The notes beneath the pieces were generated by a model that ran no database searches, had not been told where the DNA came from, and saw nothing but the letters and a program-made list of their open reading frames with translations. From Cristatella mucedo (Eukaryota > Bryozoa > Phylactolaemata > Cristatellidae): a stretch of DNA of 64,000 bases. Below are positions 24,997-33,355 of this stretch, piece after piece (the first letter of the stretch is position 1; the number at the start of each line of letters is the position of its first letter). Both the position numbers and the translations under genes were made by a program. Location of the stretch: NCBI GenBank assembly GCA_009760855.2, contig WPIO01000174.1, forward strand, positions 77,501 through 141,500. Reading direction: 5' to 3'.

Positions 24997-27781
24997 AGCT
25001 GCTCTTACTACTTCTGCTGCTCTCCCCAGTGACTTTGTGCAGGCTGCTTACCCTACCCTCCCTCCCCCTTTTATTCTGATTTGATTGAAGAATGTGAGTG
25101 ATCTACCCAATGTTCAAAAAAAAGGTATATCATCCGGCAGCCTCGTTTATGTAGTGGCTGCAAGACTTTATAATGGCTGTCACCCCCTGACTAGGCAATG
25201 CAGATAGGCCTGTGCAGGCCTCGAACCCACGAGTTGGGCCGTCAGTTGCAATCACCTAACCCGCTCAGCTAGGATCCACTAGCCGATTGTTGGTTCAACT
25301 CTTTCAGTCCACGAGTGCCTGAGTAGAAGGTGGTGGAAAGAAGGCGACTAGTACATCCGGTCAGCTCAGGAGCTCCTGTCAAGAAGGTGCATCTAGCCCC
25401 ACGTCGGGCTCCCTCGTGCCTTGCTTGTGCCTGCCCCGATGCTGTCAGTCGGCTGCTATAGGTGTGGCAGGCTCTCAGGATGTTAATGCAGTTCTTGCCA
25501 GCCACCGTGTGATGGTGAGAGACAGTCTCTTTACCTTCACCTACGTGACGGTGCTCTGTTGTTTGTTGACATGGCACAGTGGTTCTCAACCTTTCTAATG
25601 CCGCAACCCTTTAATACAGTTCCTAAGGTTGTAGCGACCCCCAACCGTAAAGTTATCGTGTGCAAAATGTGGAAATGCATGTTTTCCGATGGTCTTTGGC
25701 GACCCATGTGAAAGGATCGTTCGACCCCCAAAGGGGTCGCGACCCCCACAGGCTGAGAACCGGTGCCGTAGCATATTCAATATGAAGCTGCACCGCTAGC
25801 TTACAAGACAGCCTTAATAATTATGGGATTCGGTTTGGCCTTGCAATGCTGCCGCAATTTAAAGGCCAGCTCATTCAACAGACTTATTTATATTGTGGTT
25901 GACGAGCCTTAGCAGTTATCGCCCCTGCAGCTAGCAGTGGGCCTACCTCTCGACCTGCTGGCTCGTGTCACGTGCAGGCGCCTAATCCCGACCCCAGATG
26001 CAGGAGCCACTGGTATTCCTATTGTTAAGTATACAGGCTTGCAATAGCCAATTTTTAGGAATACCCAAACCCGGGAGTTAATGAGAATAAAGAGCCAAAT
26101 GATGTGTATACGCCAAAATGTATGCCAAAAGTCGTGTCCTTTCTGGAGATATATTTGTTCTTATAGTTTAACAATCTGACAATATAAATTCTTGGTCACT
26201 CACTCTTATGTTGTACAAGAGCTCACTTCACTGCCTGTCGAGTCGCTTTGCTGAGTCTTAGTAGAAGTAGTCAAAGTATGGTCGCGGAAGACCACGCTGA
26301 GCCATCTTGCCGAGTGACGGAAGTGCGCCATCTTTCCAAGTGACCAGCAGACTTCCTTGCTTAAACTAGCAGAGATGTTATCAGGTTCAGGCACCTCGGA
26401 GCCCCTAATTCTTTGTTCAGCTTCGTGCCTCGCCTCGACAGCATCGATTGCAGATGTGCTCACTCGATTTGGCCTTCGATTTTGAGTAATGTTTGTTGGG
26501 AGCCGATCGTCCACGATAGGCCAGCTGTCGAAATACGACCTTGACCTTTCCTATCCCCCAGCCCCCTTCGCAGGAGACCTCCAGATCGCACGACGTGAGA
26601 GTGGAGATGTGCCCAGTTCTCCTAGCAGTCAGCTCGAGTACTAGTCTGCTGATTTTTGAGGGTAGAGCCTACTTTTCGTGTAGCTGCAGAGTTTGCTGCA
26701 GATACAGACTCAACATGGTGGGCATATCTCTTTTGGTGCTTTTACTGCCTGCAAATCATCCCTTCTAGCTCGCTAGCATATCAAGTTACTTCATTACGCT
26801 GCTCAAAACCCCACGTTCTTCTTAAGTACACTCTAAATCAAGTTGTTCTCGAAGAGAAGAAGGCATCTACCCTTATAGCCTGGTAATCTATTAAGCTTGA
26901 GCTGGCCGTCAGAGCTCTGTTGGTTTCCGTACGGCTGCGAAGGCAAGCAACTCCTCCGACTCGAGAGCAAAGGCGGTAGGTACACTGTAACTCTCGGCTC
27001 CTTCTGTGCACCTGCTTCGTAGACCCAGCGGTGAAGTCAGCCTGCACCCCTCGGGGCCGCCTACCTTTTTGGACATGTTGGCTTCTCCTCCTCGAGCTGT
27101 CGTGCCACCAATCAGTCACGTGACTCCTCGAGCTATCGTGCCACCAATCAGTCACGTGGTTCCTCGAGCTATCGTGCCACCAATCAGTCACGTGGCTCCT
27201 CGAATGTCTGCTGAGCTTTTACGTAGGAGAAGTAAACCAAATGACAATGCCTTGCTGCAGTCCAGGATTTGGTCACATCACAGTGGCACCTTGCACGGCC
27301 GAGCTGGCCTGCTTGGCCACTTGACACGCAGCATTTTGCAATGGACATTTGGCTTGTGACTGCCCCATACCAGGTGCCTGGACCAAAGCTGTCCTTATCA
27401 TATGTGCTAATCATAGGCGATTGCTCTCTCTTTCTTTCTGTCTATTTGTCTCTTCTCTTGCGAGCTCTCTCTCAACCCCTCTCTGTTTCTCTCTTTTTCC
27501 TTCTCTCTTTTTCTCTCTTTCTACCCCTCTCTTTCTCTTTTTCTCCTTATCTCTCTCCTTCTTTCTCTCTCTCTCTCTTGCTCTTTCTCTTTCCCCTTCT
27601 CTCTATTTCTCTCTTGTTCTCTCTCTTCTCTTTCTCTGTCTCTCTCTCCTTCTTTCTCTCTCTCCCTCTCTCTATCTCTCTATGTCATGCTGTTTCAATG
27701 AATTCTAGCAATCTTATGCATAAACATGTATTGGACAGTATTAAATTAAATGGCCCCAAGCTATGTGACTAAGCTACTACA

Positions 27782-27839
<58 letters not shown>

Positions 27840-30800
27840 GGAGAGATCTAACGTTTTTGGGATATCTATAGCAGGCCTTCAGTTTTGAGCATTCAAAATG
27901 GTATAGATATGATCTTTGACAATATGGTTTTGCCTCATAACCACTACCTACGGAACTTTAAGATTTATCTGGCAATAGTTTCAAAGCTTCATGCAGGCAT
28001 TGTCCCACCTCAAAGGGGAGGTGCGAACTCTTTATTTCTGGTCTGTTTTTATCTTACTAGTCATGGACAAACCAAGCGTGACTCATAAATTGGAGAATGT
28101 AACACTCAAAATCACATCTGCCAGCAAATCTGTTGCATCTGCACGAAATCTAGGTGACCTGTTCCAAGGTGGTCTTTCATTAGACGACCACATCAGCTCC
28201 ACATTCAAGTCTGCCTACTTTCAGCTACACGACATTTCTAAAATTCGGACTTGCTCACACAGGGATACAACATCGAAATTGGTCCACTCATTTTCGACAT
28301 CTCGTCATGACTTCTGAAACTCAGTGCTTGCTGGTCTACCGGCCTGTACAGTCAGCCACTTACAGTTGGGGCCAAACTCTGCAGCTACGCTTGTCTGTCG
28401 TGAGCGTCGCTCTTGCCACATCGCACCATTTCTGGCCGACCTGCACTGGCTCCCAGTCAAGCAACACATCGAATTCAAGGTTCTGTTATTCGCTTTTAGG
28501 TCCCTTCATTCTCTAGTTTAAGCCTACCTATCAGAACTATTCTCTTCATTGGCCTGGCTACGTACCACCAAGTTCTCGGACTTAAATCGTTGAGTTAGAC
28601 CTAGTGGGAACGTCAAATCCCTTGGGGACTGCACCTTCAGCTCGTATGCTCCCAAGTCCTGTAACTCACTCCTAACGGAAGTCATCCCCTGACTTGAAAT
28701 TTGAAAGGAAGCTTAAAACGCGCCCGTCCATCAAAGCATTTAGTGAATCCGTATGATTGGTTCTTTATTTGCTTATATGTGCTGACATTGCTCACGCTGC
28801 CACTAACCATATTTGCATGCTGACCCTGTGCACGTCTCCTCGAACCACTTTATGCTTGTTTTCATTGTGCATGCTACCACTAGCCATGTGATCATGCGTC
28901 CTTTACAGCATATGTAAAGTGCACTGAAAGAGATTAAGTTCTCTGAGGGCACTATACACATGTATCATCATCATTATTATTTAGTTCGTAAGAGCATGAC
29001 CTCAGGCTGTTATGGCTAGTGTGAATCGTGATTGCTTTAGCTTTTGTGTGAATGCGCAGGATCTTCTTTGGTAGCGTTTGTCAGATCAGGTAAAATCTGC
29101 ATGCCAGCTTTTGGCCCTTTAAGTTCACGTCCCATGCCCACATTGTGAGTTCTAACTATGGGTTACATCCGGGTAGCCCCGACCTCGAAGATCATTGCAC
29201 TAGCACACTGCCGAGATGAAAACAATACTATTTCATCGGCTCAGAGAATTCAGCATTTATGCATAGCCAGTGCATGTAATTCGTCTTCATGATAGTTTTA
29301 TTGCTTTTAATTGTGCTCTTCGGTGACTCACTCAAGACTGGATAGAGGAAGCTGCACTGTGCTGGCTGCCAGCCAGCAGCTGAAGCGATTGTGGGACTGG
29401 ATTCTGATGCTGCGCTGTGCTGCTTCCCTTCAGTCATGCAGAGCTTTACTGTAGTTTTCTTTTGTAGTGGACATCGAGTCCCCGGATAGCGGCATGTGCA
29501 GTCCGAAGCGAGTAGCCTTAGCAAATGCATCTGGCTCTGCTCACCTATTCATGATGGCAAATGCTACGGACAAGTAAGCCGACGCCGGACGACAAGCTGC
29601 TGCCGGCTGCAGCCGTTGCGAGATGTAGGACTTGCATGATTCGCCTGCCACGGGCGTTCAGTCTGTCCGGGTTCAGTGGTTTGGGTGGGTGGTTGGTTGG
29701 TGCTGCCGGCAGCTTTCTGGTGCCGGGCGAAATGTAATTGCGAGTCAAACGTCTTCCCGGACTTGCCGGTGTCTTGTATAGAATATAAATAATATAATTC
29801 ATTTGCATAGCGCCCTTAGAGAACTCAATCTCTATCCAGGCGCTTCACAGATGCTGCAGCGCTCAAGCCCACGATATCGGTCCTCAGATGCATTCACCTT
29901 GATCTCGGTCATCAAAGGCGAGCACCTGTAGCCGTGAGCGAAACCTTGCTGTGGCCTTTCGATTCCAGAAAACGAGACTCGCCTGGAAGGTGCCGATCTG
30001 CCCATCCTCCTACCCGGTTTGTGCCGACCCTGCAACCCTGGCCACATTGAGTGTAGCTTTCATGGGCTTAGTCAACTTAACTTGGTCATGTATCACTTGT
30101 GCTAACGAAATGCCTGACAAAATTCCTACTCGGACCTTCATGGTCGACATAGCTCGCCAGGTTGGCTTCACCTTACGTCTCCCGAATCGCTACTGAGCAC
30201 TTAATGCCTCTCATTATGTGTGTACGCTCCTCCGTATGCCTTTTTCACTGCATGTCAGACTGTTGTCTTGTTGCTGCAGCTGTCGATTTCGGCACCCCTG
30301 TTCTCGTGCAGCTATCGGTTATCGCCTGCCTTCATTCTTATTGGCTTTGTCGTACTCGGTCGTTCTTGGTCGTACTCGGTCGTTCTTAGTCGTACTCGGC
30401 CGTTCTTAGTCATCCTTATTATTGCGCTGCAGGTTATGTATGTTCGACTTTAGCCACACTCTGTGCGTTAAAGGCACTCACGCCTTGCTCGCTCTAAAAC
30501 AGCTCTCCAGCTGACAAACCGCCGCCTAGTCTTTAATAGTTTGTGGCACTGTTGGAAACACCAAGATGCGTTTACTTTTCGTCTTGTTGTTTCATATTTA
30601 TCCATTGCTCGAATCTGTAACGATTCTAGTCGCCTCGGCACGAGCGCAAGTCACTCCACCTACGACGATGGACACGCCGGGCTGGCTACTGCAAGTCGCC
30701 TCAGCTCTCTGGCCGACACTGCCGCTTCAGGCACGGACTCCGAGTCCGACATGTCGTCAGCCGAGAGCGGTGCAGGCTCGGTTACCGAGTCGTCGTTGGA

Positions 30801-30933
30801 CGATACGGCGGCGCCTCGTCAGCGGCAGCAGCAGCATCAACTGCCGGCGGAGGAGTCGGCAGCGGTGCATCGCGTGCCACCGGTCGGTGGATGCTGCCGT
30901 CCTGGCATGACGAGGCAGACGAGTGTGCCTTGA
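11776..30933 (+). CDS. PABIR1: PABIR/FAM122 family PP2A-B55 inhibitor, 8 exons (gene span)
   Basis: Exons: 11776-11975, 19287-19476, 21563-21657, 21876-21927, 22879-23067, 23669-23831, 29468-29573 and 30630-30933. All seven introns have GT...AG ends, and every junction keeps phase, giving 432 residues (human PABIR1 is about 290). Seen: LKRSSSAP at residues 35-42, SRLYQIKKEE at 138-147, HEREVQ...QISHSWEE at 160-176, QCFSPSM at 243-249, SPTPSPTRR at 266-274, and a basic LKRK at 293-296. Known of the family: PABIR1 binds the B55 subunit and blocks the PP2A catalytic site through these central helices, is phosphorylated near the RSxSAP segment, and shuttles to the nucleus. The extra length is Gly/Ser/Ala-rich sequence in exons 2 and 5. 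A TGA ends exon 8. Introns hold most of the local TEs. Confidence 0.9.
12183..12312. repeat. (TG)n followed by (AT)n microsatellite
   Basis: About 34 bp of TG dinucleotides, then about 90 bp of AT dinucleotides with single AAAT interruptions, within PABIR intron 1. Confidence 0.95.
12640..14590 (+). mobile_element. LINE-A, longest copy, uninterrupted RT region
   Basis: An L2/CR1-like non-LTR retrotransposon, 5'-truncated just upstream of RT, in PABIR intron 1. The RT is open from about 12712 to 14359: [49 protein letters not shown] and FHFYADDTQLYL near 13490-13525, then the conserved C-terminal region ending LFRTAFSGSL. The 3' UTR ends in a hairpin (AAGCGCC 14526-14532 with GGCGCTT 14557-14563; inner AGAGA/TCTCT) and an ATT repeat. 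The endonuclease is absent, so the copy cannot move on its own. Confidence 0.9.
12712..14359 (+). pseudogene. LINE-A reverse transcriptase ORF fragment
   Basis: A 548-residue stretch starting at a Met shortly upstream of the RT fingers. The open frame extends upstream to 12389, but the sequence before about 12640 is not element-like. All visible RT catalytic motifs are intact, including YADD. The lack of stops suggests this insertion is younger than the other LINE-A copies. It represents the C-terminal half of what would be ORF2. Confidence 0.85.
14646..14686. repeat. (CT)n microsatellite
   Basis: About 40 bp of CT dinucleotides shortly after the LINE-A tail. Confidence 0.95.
14955..15240 (-). 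mobile_element. LINE-B 3' fragment
   Basis: On the minus strand this reads the LINE-B C-terminus and 3' UTR ('RETKSVGYRM.TESRLG.ECA.QNSP' in translation), ending with the 'gagatacatgacatt' tail near 14955. It is a separate, 5'-truncated copy about 300 bp from the larger LINE-B at 15530. Confidence 0.75.
16423..16884 (-). mobile_element. LINE-A 3' fragment nested in LINE-B
   Basis: A 462-bp LINE-A end (LSDILPHQAKHR... through LFRTAFSGSL, the 3' UTR, the hairpin and ATT tail) inserted into the LINE-B ORF between the codons for LNDD and KTEL. It is very similar to the same part of the 12640 copy and to 37386-37860. No clear target-site duplication is visible, as is usual for this clade. Confidence 0.85.
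16655..17599 (-). pseudogene. Chimeric LINE-B/LINE-A open frame (314 aa)
   Basis: The nested insertion left an open frame that starts in LINE-B RT, reads through the YADD motif to LNDD, and then continues in frame into the LINE-A C-terminus (LSDILPHQAK... to SGSL). The fusion is a by-product of insertion. It lacks the normal thumb region of either parent, so a working RT is unlikely. Confidence 0.75.
17712..18835 (+). mobile_element. Old degraded LINE-A copy
   Basis: Scattered stretches match LINE-A in order: 'ggcagcatttgataccactgagcacc' (AAFDTIDH region), 'gaccacatcagctcc', 'aagctggtccgtgcatttatggc', 'gacctgcactggttccc', and 'ggagaccgtgccttcag'. Many indels and stops are present, so this is much older than the 12640 copy. 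Confidence 0.65.
18930..19075 (+). mobile_element. SINE-B copy
   Basis: The head resembles a tRNA gene: box A-like TGGTCCAGCGGTTAAGG and box B-like GGCTCGAGTCC, about 50 bp apart. The tail has AGAGATTAAGTTCTCT and GGGGCGCTATACA, a variant of the LINE-A terminal hairpin, then an ATTATATTT end. A TCC-rich tract precedes it. Confidence 0.8.
19170..19250 (+). mobile_element. LINE-A-type 3' tail fragment
   Basis: 'acgtaaagtgcctcgaaaca...gaggtgctttattaag' keeps the outer stem of the LINE-A hairpin but with a diverged loop. It ends 37 bp before PABIR exon 2, inside the intron's 3' end. Confidence 0.6.
19287..19476 (+). CDS. PABIR1: PABIR exon 2 (residues 68-130)
   Basis: Acceptor TTCACTTGCAG|C; the first base completes the split Ser codon from exon 1. 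The exon encodes a Gly/Ser-rich segment (SRPGGSTTLF, then Gly/Ser runs) corresponding to the family's ARRNSTTFP region but longer. The donor is CTGTGC|GTAAGTA, a strong match, and the exon ends in phase 0. Confidence 0.85.
20025..20635 (+). mobile_element. LINE-A 3' fragment
   Basis: Begins in the RT C-terminal region (RERRSCHISPLLADLHWLPVKQRID), has one frame break near 'CCCAAAGCCCC' (about 20288), and continues through the 3' UTR and a disturbed hairpin to an ATTATT-like end. It lies in PABIR intron 2. Confidence 0.8.
20660..20725. repeat. (CAG)n-like trinucleotide tract
   Basis: Imperfect CAG/CTG trinucleotides in PABIR intron 2, self-complementary in places (gctgcagc). Confidence 0.85.
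21358..21490. repeat. (GT)n and (CT)n tracts before PABIR exon 3
   Basis: A GT tract (about 21358-21410) and an uninterrupted CT tract (about 21444-21490) lie 70-200 bp upstream of the exon 3 acceptor. The CT run is pyrimidine-rich on the transcribed strand and could bind polypyrimidine-tract proteins; that is inference. Confidence 0.9.
21563..21657 (+). CDS. PABIR1: PABIR exon 3 (residues 131-161), B55-binding helix
   Basis: Acceptor TTTTTTTTCTCAG|ACG, phase 0. Encodes TPVKAISRLYQIKKEE then AAREVAHER, matching the family's SPVRMHSSRLHQIKQEE...HER. In human PABIR1 this block contacts the B55 subunit. The donor is GAGCG|GTGAGC, ending in phase 2. Confidence 0.93.
21876..21927 (+). CDS. PABIR1: PABIR exon 4 (residues 163-179), PP2A-blocking helix
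   Basis: A 52-bp micro-exon. The first A completes Arg of HER; it then encodes EVQSSLQISHSWEEMHL, nearly the same as the vertebrate block. Acceptor TTTTTAG|A, donor CACCTG|GTGAGT, phase 0 end. Confidence 0.93.
22085..22192 (+). mobile_element. LINE-A 3' tail fragment
   Basis: 'gatcgtgtttcctttgcagcaaatgtaaagcgcctag' followed by the full hairpin and (ATT)7, i.e. only the last ~100 bp of LINE-A. It lies in PABIR intron 4. Confidence 0.85.
22879..23067 (+). CDS. PABIR1: PABIR exon 5 (residues 180-242)
   Basis: 189 bp, phase 0 at both ends. It encodes an acidic/alanine-rich start (SEGAEA...), RPRSLSDSL (a basophilic-kinase-like site) and a Pro/Ser block ending SPSPTVGK that matches SPAPSPTRGIGK. 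Acceptor CTTTGCAG|AGT, donor GGCAAG|GTAGCG. A second in-phase acceptor (ATTCAG|GCT, exon start 22831) would add 16 residues. Confidence 0.85.
23368..23550 (+). mobile_element. SINE-A copy
   Basis: tRNA-like head: 'gtgagccgtgatggcacactaggtaagg' (box A-like region) and box B-like GGGTTCGAATCC near 23429. The body is 'ggtgggcgatcctttattgccactgcaag' and the tail 'ctcttctgtcgctatacaaaagg...', ending in a T run. It lies in PABIR intron 5. Confidence 0.85.
23669..23831 (+). CDS. PABIR1: PABIR exon 6 (residues 243-296)
   Basis: Acceptor CGTTGCAG|CAA, phase 0. Encodes QCFSPSMQ, then SPTPSPTRRLFRRSLSPI, RPSGL and LKRK, collinear with the vertebrate QCFSPSLQ...SPIPSPTTR...RRSQSPI..RPSVLGPLKRK. Proline-directed sites (SP/TP) are dense. 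The donor is GGAAAT|GTACGT, phase 1. Confidence 0.93.
24705..24835 (-). mobile_element. SINE-B copy
   Basis: Minus-strand copy: 'attcatttgtatagcgccccaagagaactctattcaggcgcttcac' is the complement of the SINE-B/LINE-A tail, followed by the complement of the box B-like and box A-like regions ('ccttaaccgctggacc'). Confidence 0.8.
24836..25015. repeat. (TGC)n trinucleotide tract
   Basis: About 180 bp of mostly TGC/CTG units with several perfect runs, in PABIR intron 6, abutting a SINE-B head. Poly-Leu/Cys/Ala translations are artefacts. Confidence 0.95.
25125..25290 (-). mobile_element. Diverged SINE-A relative
   Basis: On the complement: box A-like TAGCTGAGCGGGTTAGG, box B-like GTGGGTTCGAGGCC, then a tail with 'cactacataaacgaggctgcc' that parallels the SINE-A tail 'cgctacacaaaagaggctg', ending in a T run. 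The body differs enough that it may be its own subfamily. Confidence 0.65.
25577..25765 (+). mobile_element. Non-autonomous SPIN-like hAT transposon (189 bp)
   Basis: The ends are CAGTGGTTCTCAACCTTT and, inverted, GGCTGAGAACCGGTG. Inside are 'gtagcgacccccaacc', 'gttttccgatggtct' and 'cgttcgacccccaaaggggt', all of which I recognise from the SPIN (Space Invaders) hAT family consensus. Flanking 8-mers (acatggca / ccgtagca) agree at five positions, consistent with an eroded 8-bp target duplication. There is no transposase; it is a MITE-type deletion derivative. Strand is arbitrary. Confidence 0.85.
25770..27088. other. PABIR intron 6, unassigned part
   Basis: No exon with family similarity and no recognised repeat. 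ORFs at 26206-26514 and 26541-26886 have no supporting motifs. Confidence 0.35.
27089..27206. repeat. 36-bp tandem repeat with CCAAT and CACGTG motifs (3.3 copies)
   Basis: Three consecutive 36-bp units start at 27089, 27125 and 27161, with a partial fourth at 27197. Each contains tcctcgagct, CCACCAATCAG (a CCAAT box) and TCACGTG (an E-box). Units differ at only a few positions. They lie in PABIR intron 6. Confidence 0.9.
27424..27690. repeat. Long imperfect polypyrimidine (CT/CTTT) tract
   Basis: About 265 bp of almost pure C/T on the + strand. Its Ser/Leu/Phe translations are artefacts. Confidence 0.95.
27784..27834. repeat. (CA)n microsatellite
   Basis: About 50 bp of CA dinucleotides in PABIR intron 6. 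Confidence 0.95.
28030..28985 (+). mobile_element. Degraded LINE-A copy
   Basis: From 'catggacaaaccaagcgtgactcataaattgg' onward the sequence follows LINE-A through the C-terminal coding region, with several frameshifts and stops, and the 3' UTR to a hairpin and ATC/ATT-type tail at about 28965-28980. It is clearly older than the 12640 copy. Confidence 0.75.
29468..29573 (+). CDS. PABIR1: PABIR exon 7 (residues 298-331)
   Basis: Acceptor TTCTTTTGTAG|TG; TG completes the codon begun by T in exon 6, giving KRKL-DIESPDSGMCSPKR, comparable to KRKCEMETEYQPKRFF. The donor is GGACAA|GTAAGC, ending in phase 2. Similarity is limited to the acidic stretch and PKR, so this exon rests on phase agreement plus position. 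Confidence 0.75.
29780..29945 (-). mobile_element. SINE-B copy, diverged
   Basis: Minus strand: 'attcatttgcatagcgcccttagagaactcaatctctatccaggcgcttcac' is the tail hairpin. The head region is disturbed and carries extra sequence ('ctcagatgcattcaccttgatctcggtc') also seen in the copy at 59738. Confidence 0.7.
30349..30415. repeat. 20-bp tandem repeat (about 3 units)
   Basis: Units of cgtactcggtcgttcttggt with minor changes start at 30351, 30371 and 30391, within PABIR intron 7. Confidence 0.85.
30630..30933 (+). CDS. PABIR1: PABIR exon 8 (residues 333-432, stop TGA)
   Basis: Acceptor CGATTCTAG|T (weak pyrimidine tract); the T completes Asn from exon 7. Encodes a Ser/Asp/Glu-rich stretch (SSLADTAASGTDSESDMSSA) resembling the family's LSDTLDGNSSSAGSSC region, a Gln/His run, and a C-terminus ending RQTSVP before TGA at 30931-30933. 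No AATAAA was spotted in the next 800 bp, so the 3' end of the mRNA is not placed. Confidence 0.75.
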
Positions 30934-31060
30934 AAGCTTGTATCTACGGACTCACTTCCTTCCTGGCGACCACCGAGTGGCCGCTGCGGGAAGCTGCCAA
31001 ACTCGTCGGGAGCCTAGAGGCATTCTGCTTCTCGGCGCTGCCTTGCTGGCAACCCGAGGC

Positions 31061-31063
<3 letters not shown>

Positions 31064-31108
<45 letters not shown>
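31064..31108. repeat. (GA)n microsatellite in the likely PABIR 3' UTR
   Basis: About 40 bp of GA dinucleotides, about 130 bp after the PABIR stop codon. Confidence 0.93.
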
Positions 31109-31109
<1 letters not shown>

Positions 31110-32099
31110 AAGAGACTTTTGTGCGTCCGTATCATGTCCTCGATAGCCTCGATGGCGACGACCTGCGGCCTCTCGGTGCCACTGTGCTGCACGGTTGAGG
31201 AGCCGCGAGAGACCGAGCTCAAAAAAAGGCATGCTGTGATTCTTGATCGTCGTCTGCTGCTGTGTCATCCATCGTCTGCTGTAACCCTTGCAGATGCCAT
31301 CTTTCAAACCGATGAACCTTTGAGCCACAAGTGAGCTGTTTTCAATTTTTAGCCTACATGATGGAATAATCGTAATATTAGCTTCTGGAGCGCCATATTT
31401 GCGTGGGCATTGCCACCTGCGTGCGTTTCGCCTCGGTTGGTTGTTTTGCATTTGAGCTTACTGATTGTCATGCTTGGCCAAGTACCGGATGGAGCTGCTG
31501 TCGCTTTGGGGAGAGTGTTGGGGCGAATTGTTAATTTTTCAGCTGCGGCAGGAGAGCGAGGGCAAATCATATCCTTTGTCTCTTTCATCTCGAATAGTAT
31601 ATTACTCTTCCTGTAGGCTCATGTCGCACAGCATCTTTATCCATGTATATTTATTTTCCCCCTTGAGTTTACATGGTCATCCGTGCTCAGGTGGTTCGTG
31701 AATAATCATCACTGCAAACCCCGAAATGGCAGCCGGTCGTGAACCTAGGCGGGCAACTTGTCATAAGTTTAAGCAGTTTGTGTGAAAAAATGAAGTAGGC
31801 CTTTCTAAAGTATGGTAGTGTTTTTAAAGGATGTAATGATTTTGTTACATGTTTAATTAGCCAGTTAGGCTTGAACATGAACAGGTTAATGTGGACTTCG
31901 TTTTCAACTCTTTAGGCCCGTCGCCAGTGCAAATAATTGAAATCGGCTCACGAAGTTGGCAGTCCTAGTTCAAGCATCAGGTCGTAGTGCCGAGCTAGGG
32001 GACCGCCGAGAGACATACTGTAGACATACTGACCTTACTGAACGGCAGAAGAGAGCAGCAAGGCCAATGCAACACATACATGCCTCGCCAGGCACACCG

Positions 32100-32100
<1 letters not shown>
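31110..32100. other. Region downstream of PABIR, unassigned
   Basis: Probably includes the PABIR 3' UTR. Short ORFs have no recognisable domains, and no known repeat was seen. Confidence 0.35.

Positions 32101-32101
<1 letters not shown>

Positions 32102-32164
<63 letters not shown>
32102..32164. repeat. (AT)n microsatellite
   Basis: About 63 bp of AT dinucleotides. Confidence 0.96.
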
Positions 32165-32166
<2 letters not shown>

Positions 32167-33334
32167 TCGAGCTAGATTCGGCTCAGTTCGACGGTCCTGA
32201 GCTTTGATCGTGGAGCAGTTTGATCCTTCACAAACTACCTGACTGTTTCTATGCTTCGATCTCGCTATCCGGCTACGGGCTCTCCGAACTTCGGCGGTCA
32301 GTGGTTTATTTTAGCTGCGATCTCATGTCCAGGCGCTTGAGCTTTCAACCGCCTGGGCCAGGCAAGTGGGTAGGAGGGGGACATTCGTCATTCCACTCCA
32401 TCCCCCTCCCCAGCTGGGTAGCAAGCGACCTGGCCAGCCCCACATTCCTCCCCCCACCTTGACCGTCGCCAAAGACGAAATTAGGTTCTAATTCCGTTCT
32501 TAAATGGCAGCCACCGAGTTTGTGCTGAATAATTTTACCCTAGAATATTCTTTATTAATTGCGGGTCTTGTACCCGATGTGAAAGGGGGCCACGCCTGGC
32601 CCCCTTTCACCAGCCTAGGCCTACACCTGCAGAATATTTCTCCAAATCTGCTTGCGATAATGGTTTTAGGATGGAACGCTAGGCAACGTTGAGATTCAGC
32701 GGAAGATTTTTACATCCAACGCATAGTCAAAGAATATTTTGAAAATTCCAACTGTAACTACGAAATTTACCAAGTCATTTCCATCCGAAAGGCAACGTAA
32801 AAGGAAGCTAGAGTGAAATGACAAAAATTACCGACGAATTGCCCCTAATGACGCTGTTTATAGATAAGAAGTTGCCATATAAACTTGACGCAGCCTACGT
32901 TCGAGACACACGACGCGTCACTCCCTAAGGCTGAAGGCCAGTCCGTCTAGTTGTCGTCGCCTTAAATGCTGCAAAAGAAAGAAATTATATCACTTTAACG
33001 GAGCGGCCAAAAAGTGGGTTTCAGAACTTGTTTGTCATTATTTGTTATTATTATTATTGTTGAGTGATTAACGTTGTGTATCATAACAATTTTGCGATAA
33101 GTTTGGTGATGCAATGGCTCAGCACTTTGCCAATATACGAAACACATAACTCGTCTGTACTCTTCACATATGTCTTTATCGCACCGCCTACTATTTCATA
33201 GTGACAGTGTGATTTCTGAAAATTGAAATATCCGTGCTCCGCTAGAGCATATTAAATCCCAATCGTTTATCAAACTTTTGCAGAGGCCAGGAGGGTAGGT
33301 CATTTCTGATCTCAGGCTAATACAAACTTTTGCC
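32165..33334. other. Unassigned, partly AT-rich sequence
   Basis: Contains a short G/C-rich inverted segment near 32580-32610 (gaaagggggccacgcc / ggccccctttcac). No gene was recognised. Confidence 0.35.
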
Positions 33335-33355
33335 GGAAGTAGCGTCACTTTAACA

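Noticed and set aside
30566-30910. Signal-peptide-like ORF (MRLLFVLLFHIYP...) overlapping PABIR exon 8
   Set aside because: It uses another frame across the intron/exon boundary; the frame of exon 8 agrees with the upstream exons and has Ser/Asp/Glu bias.
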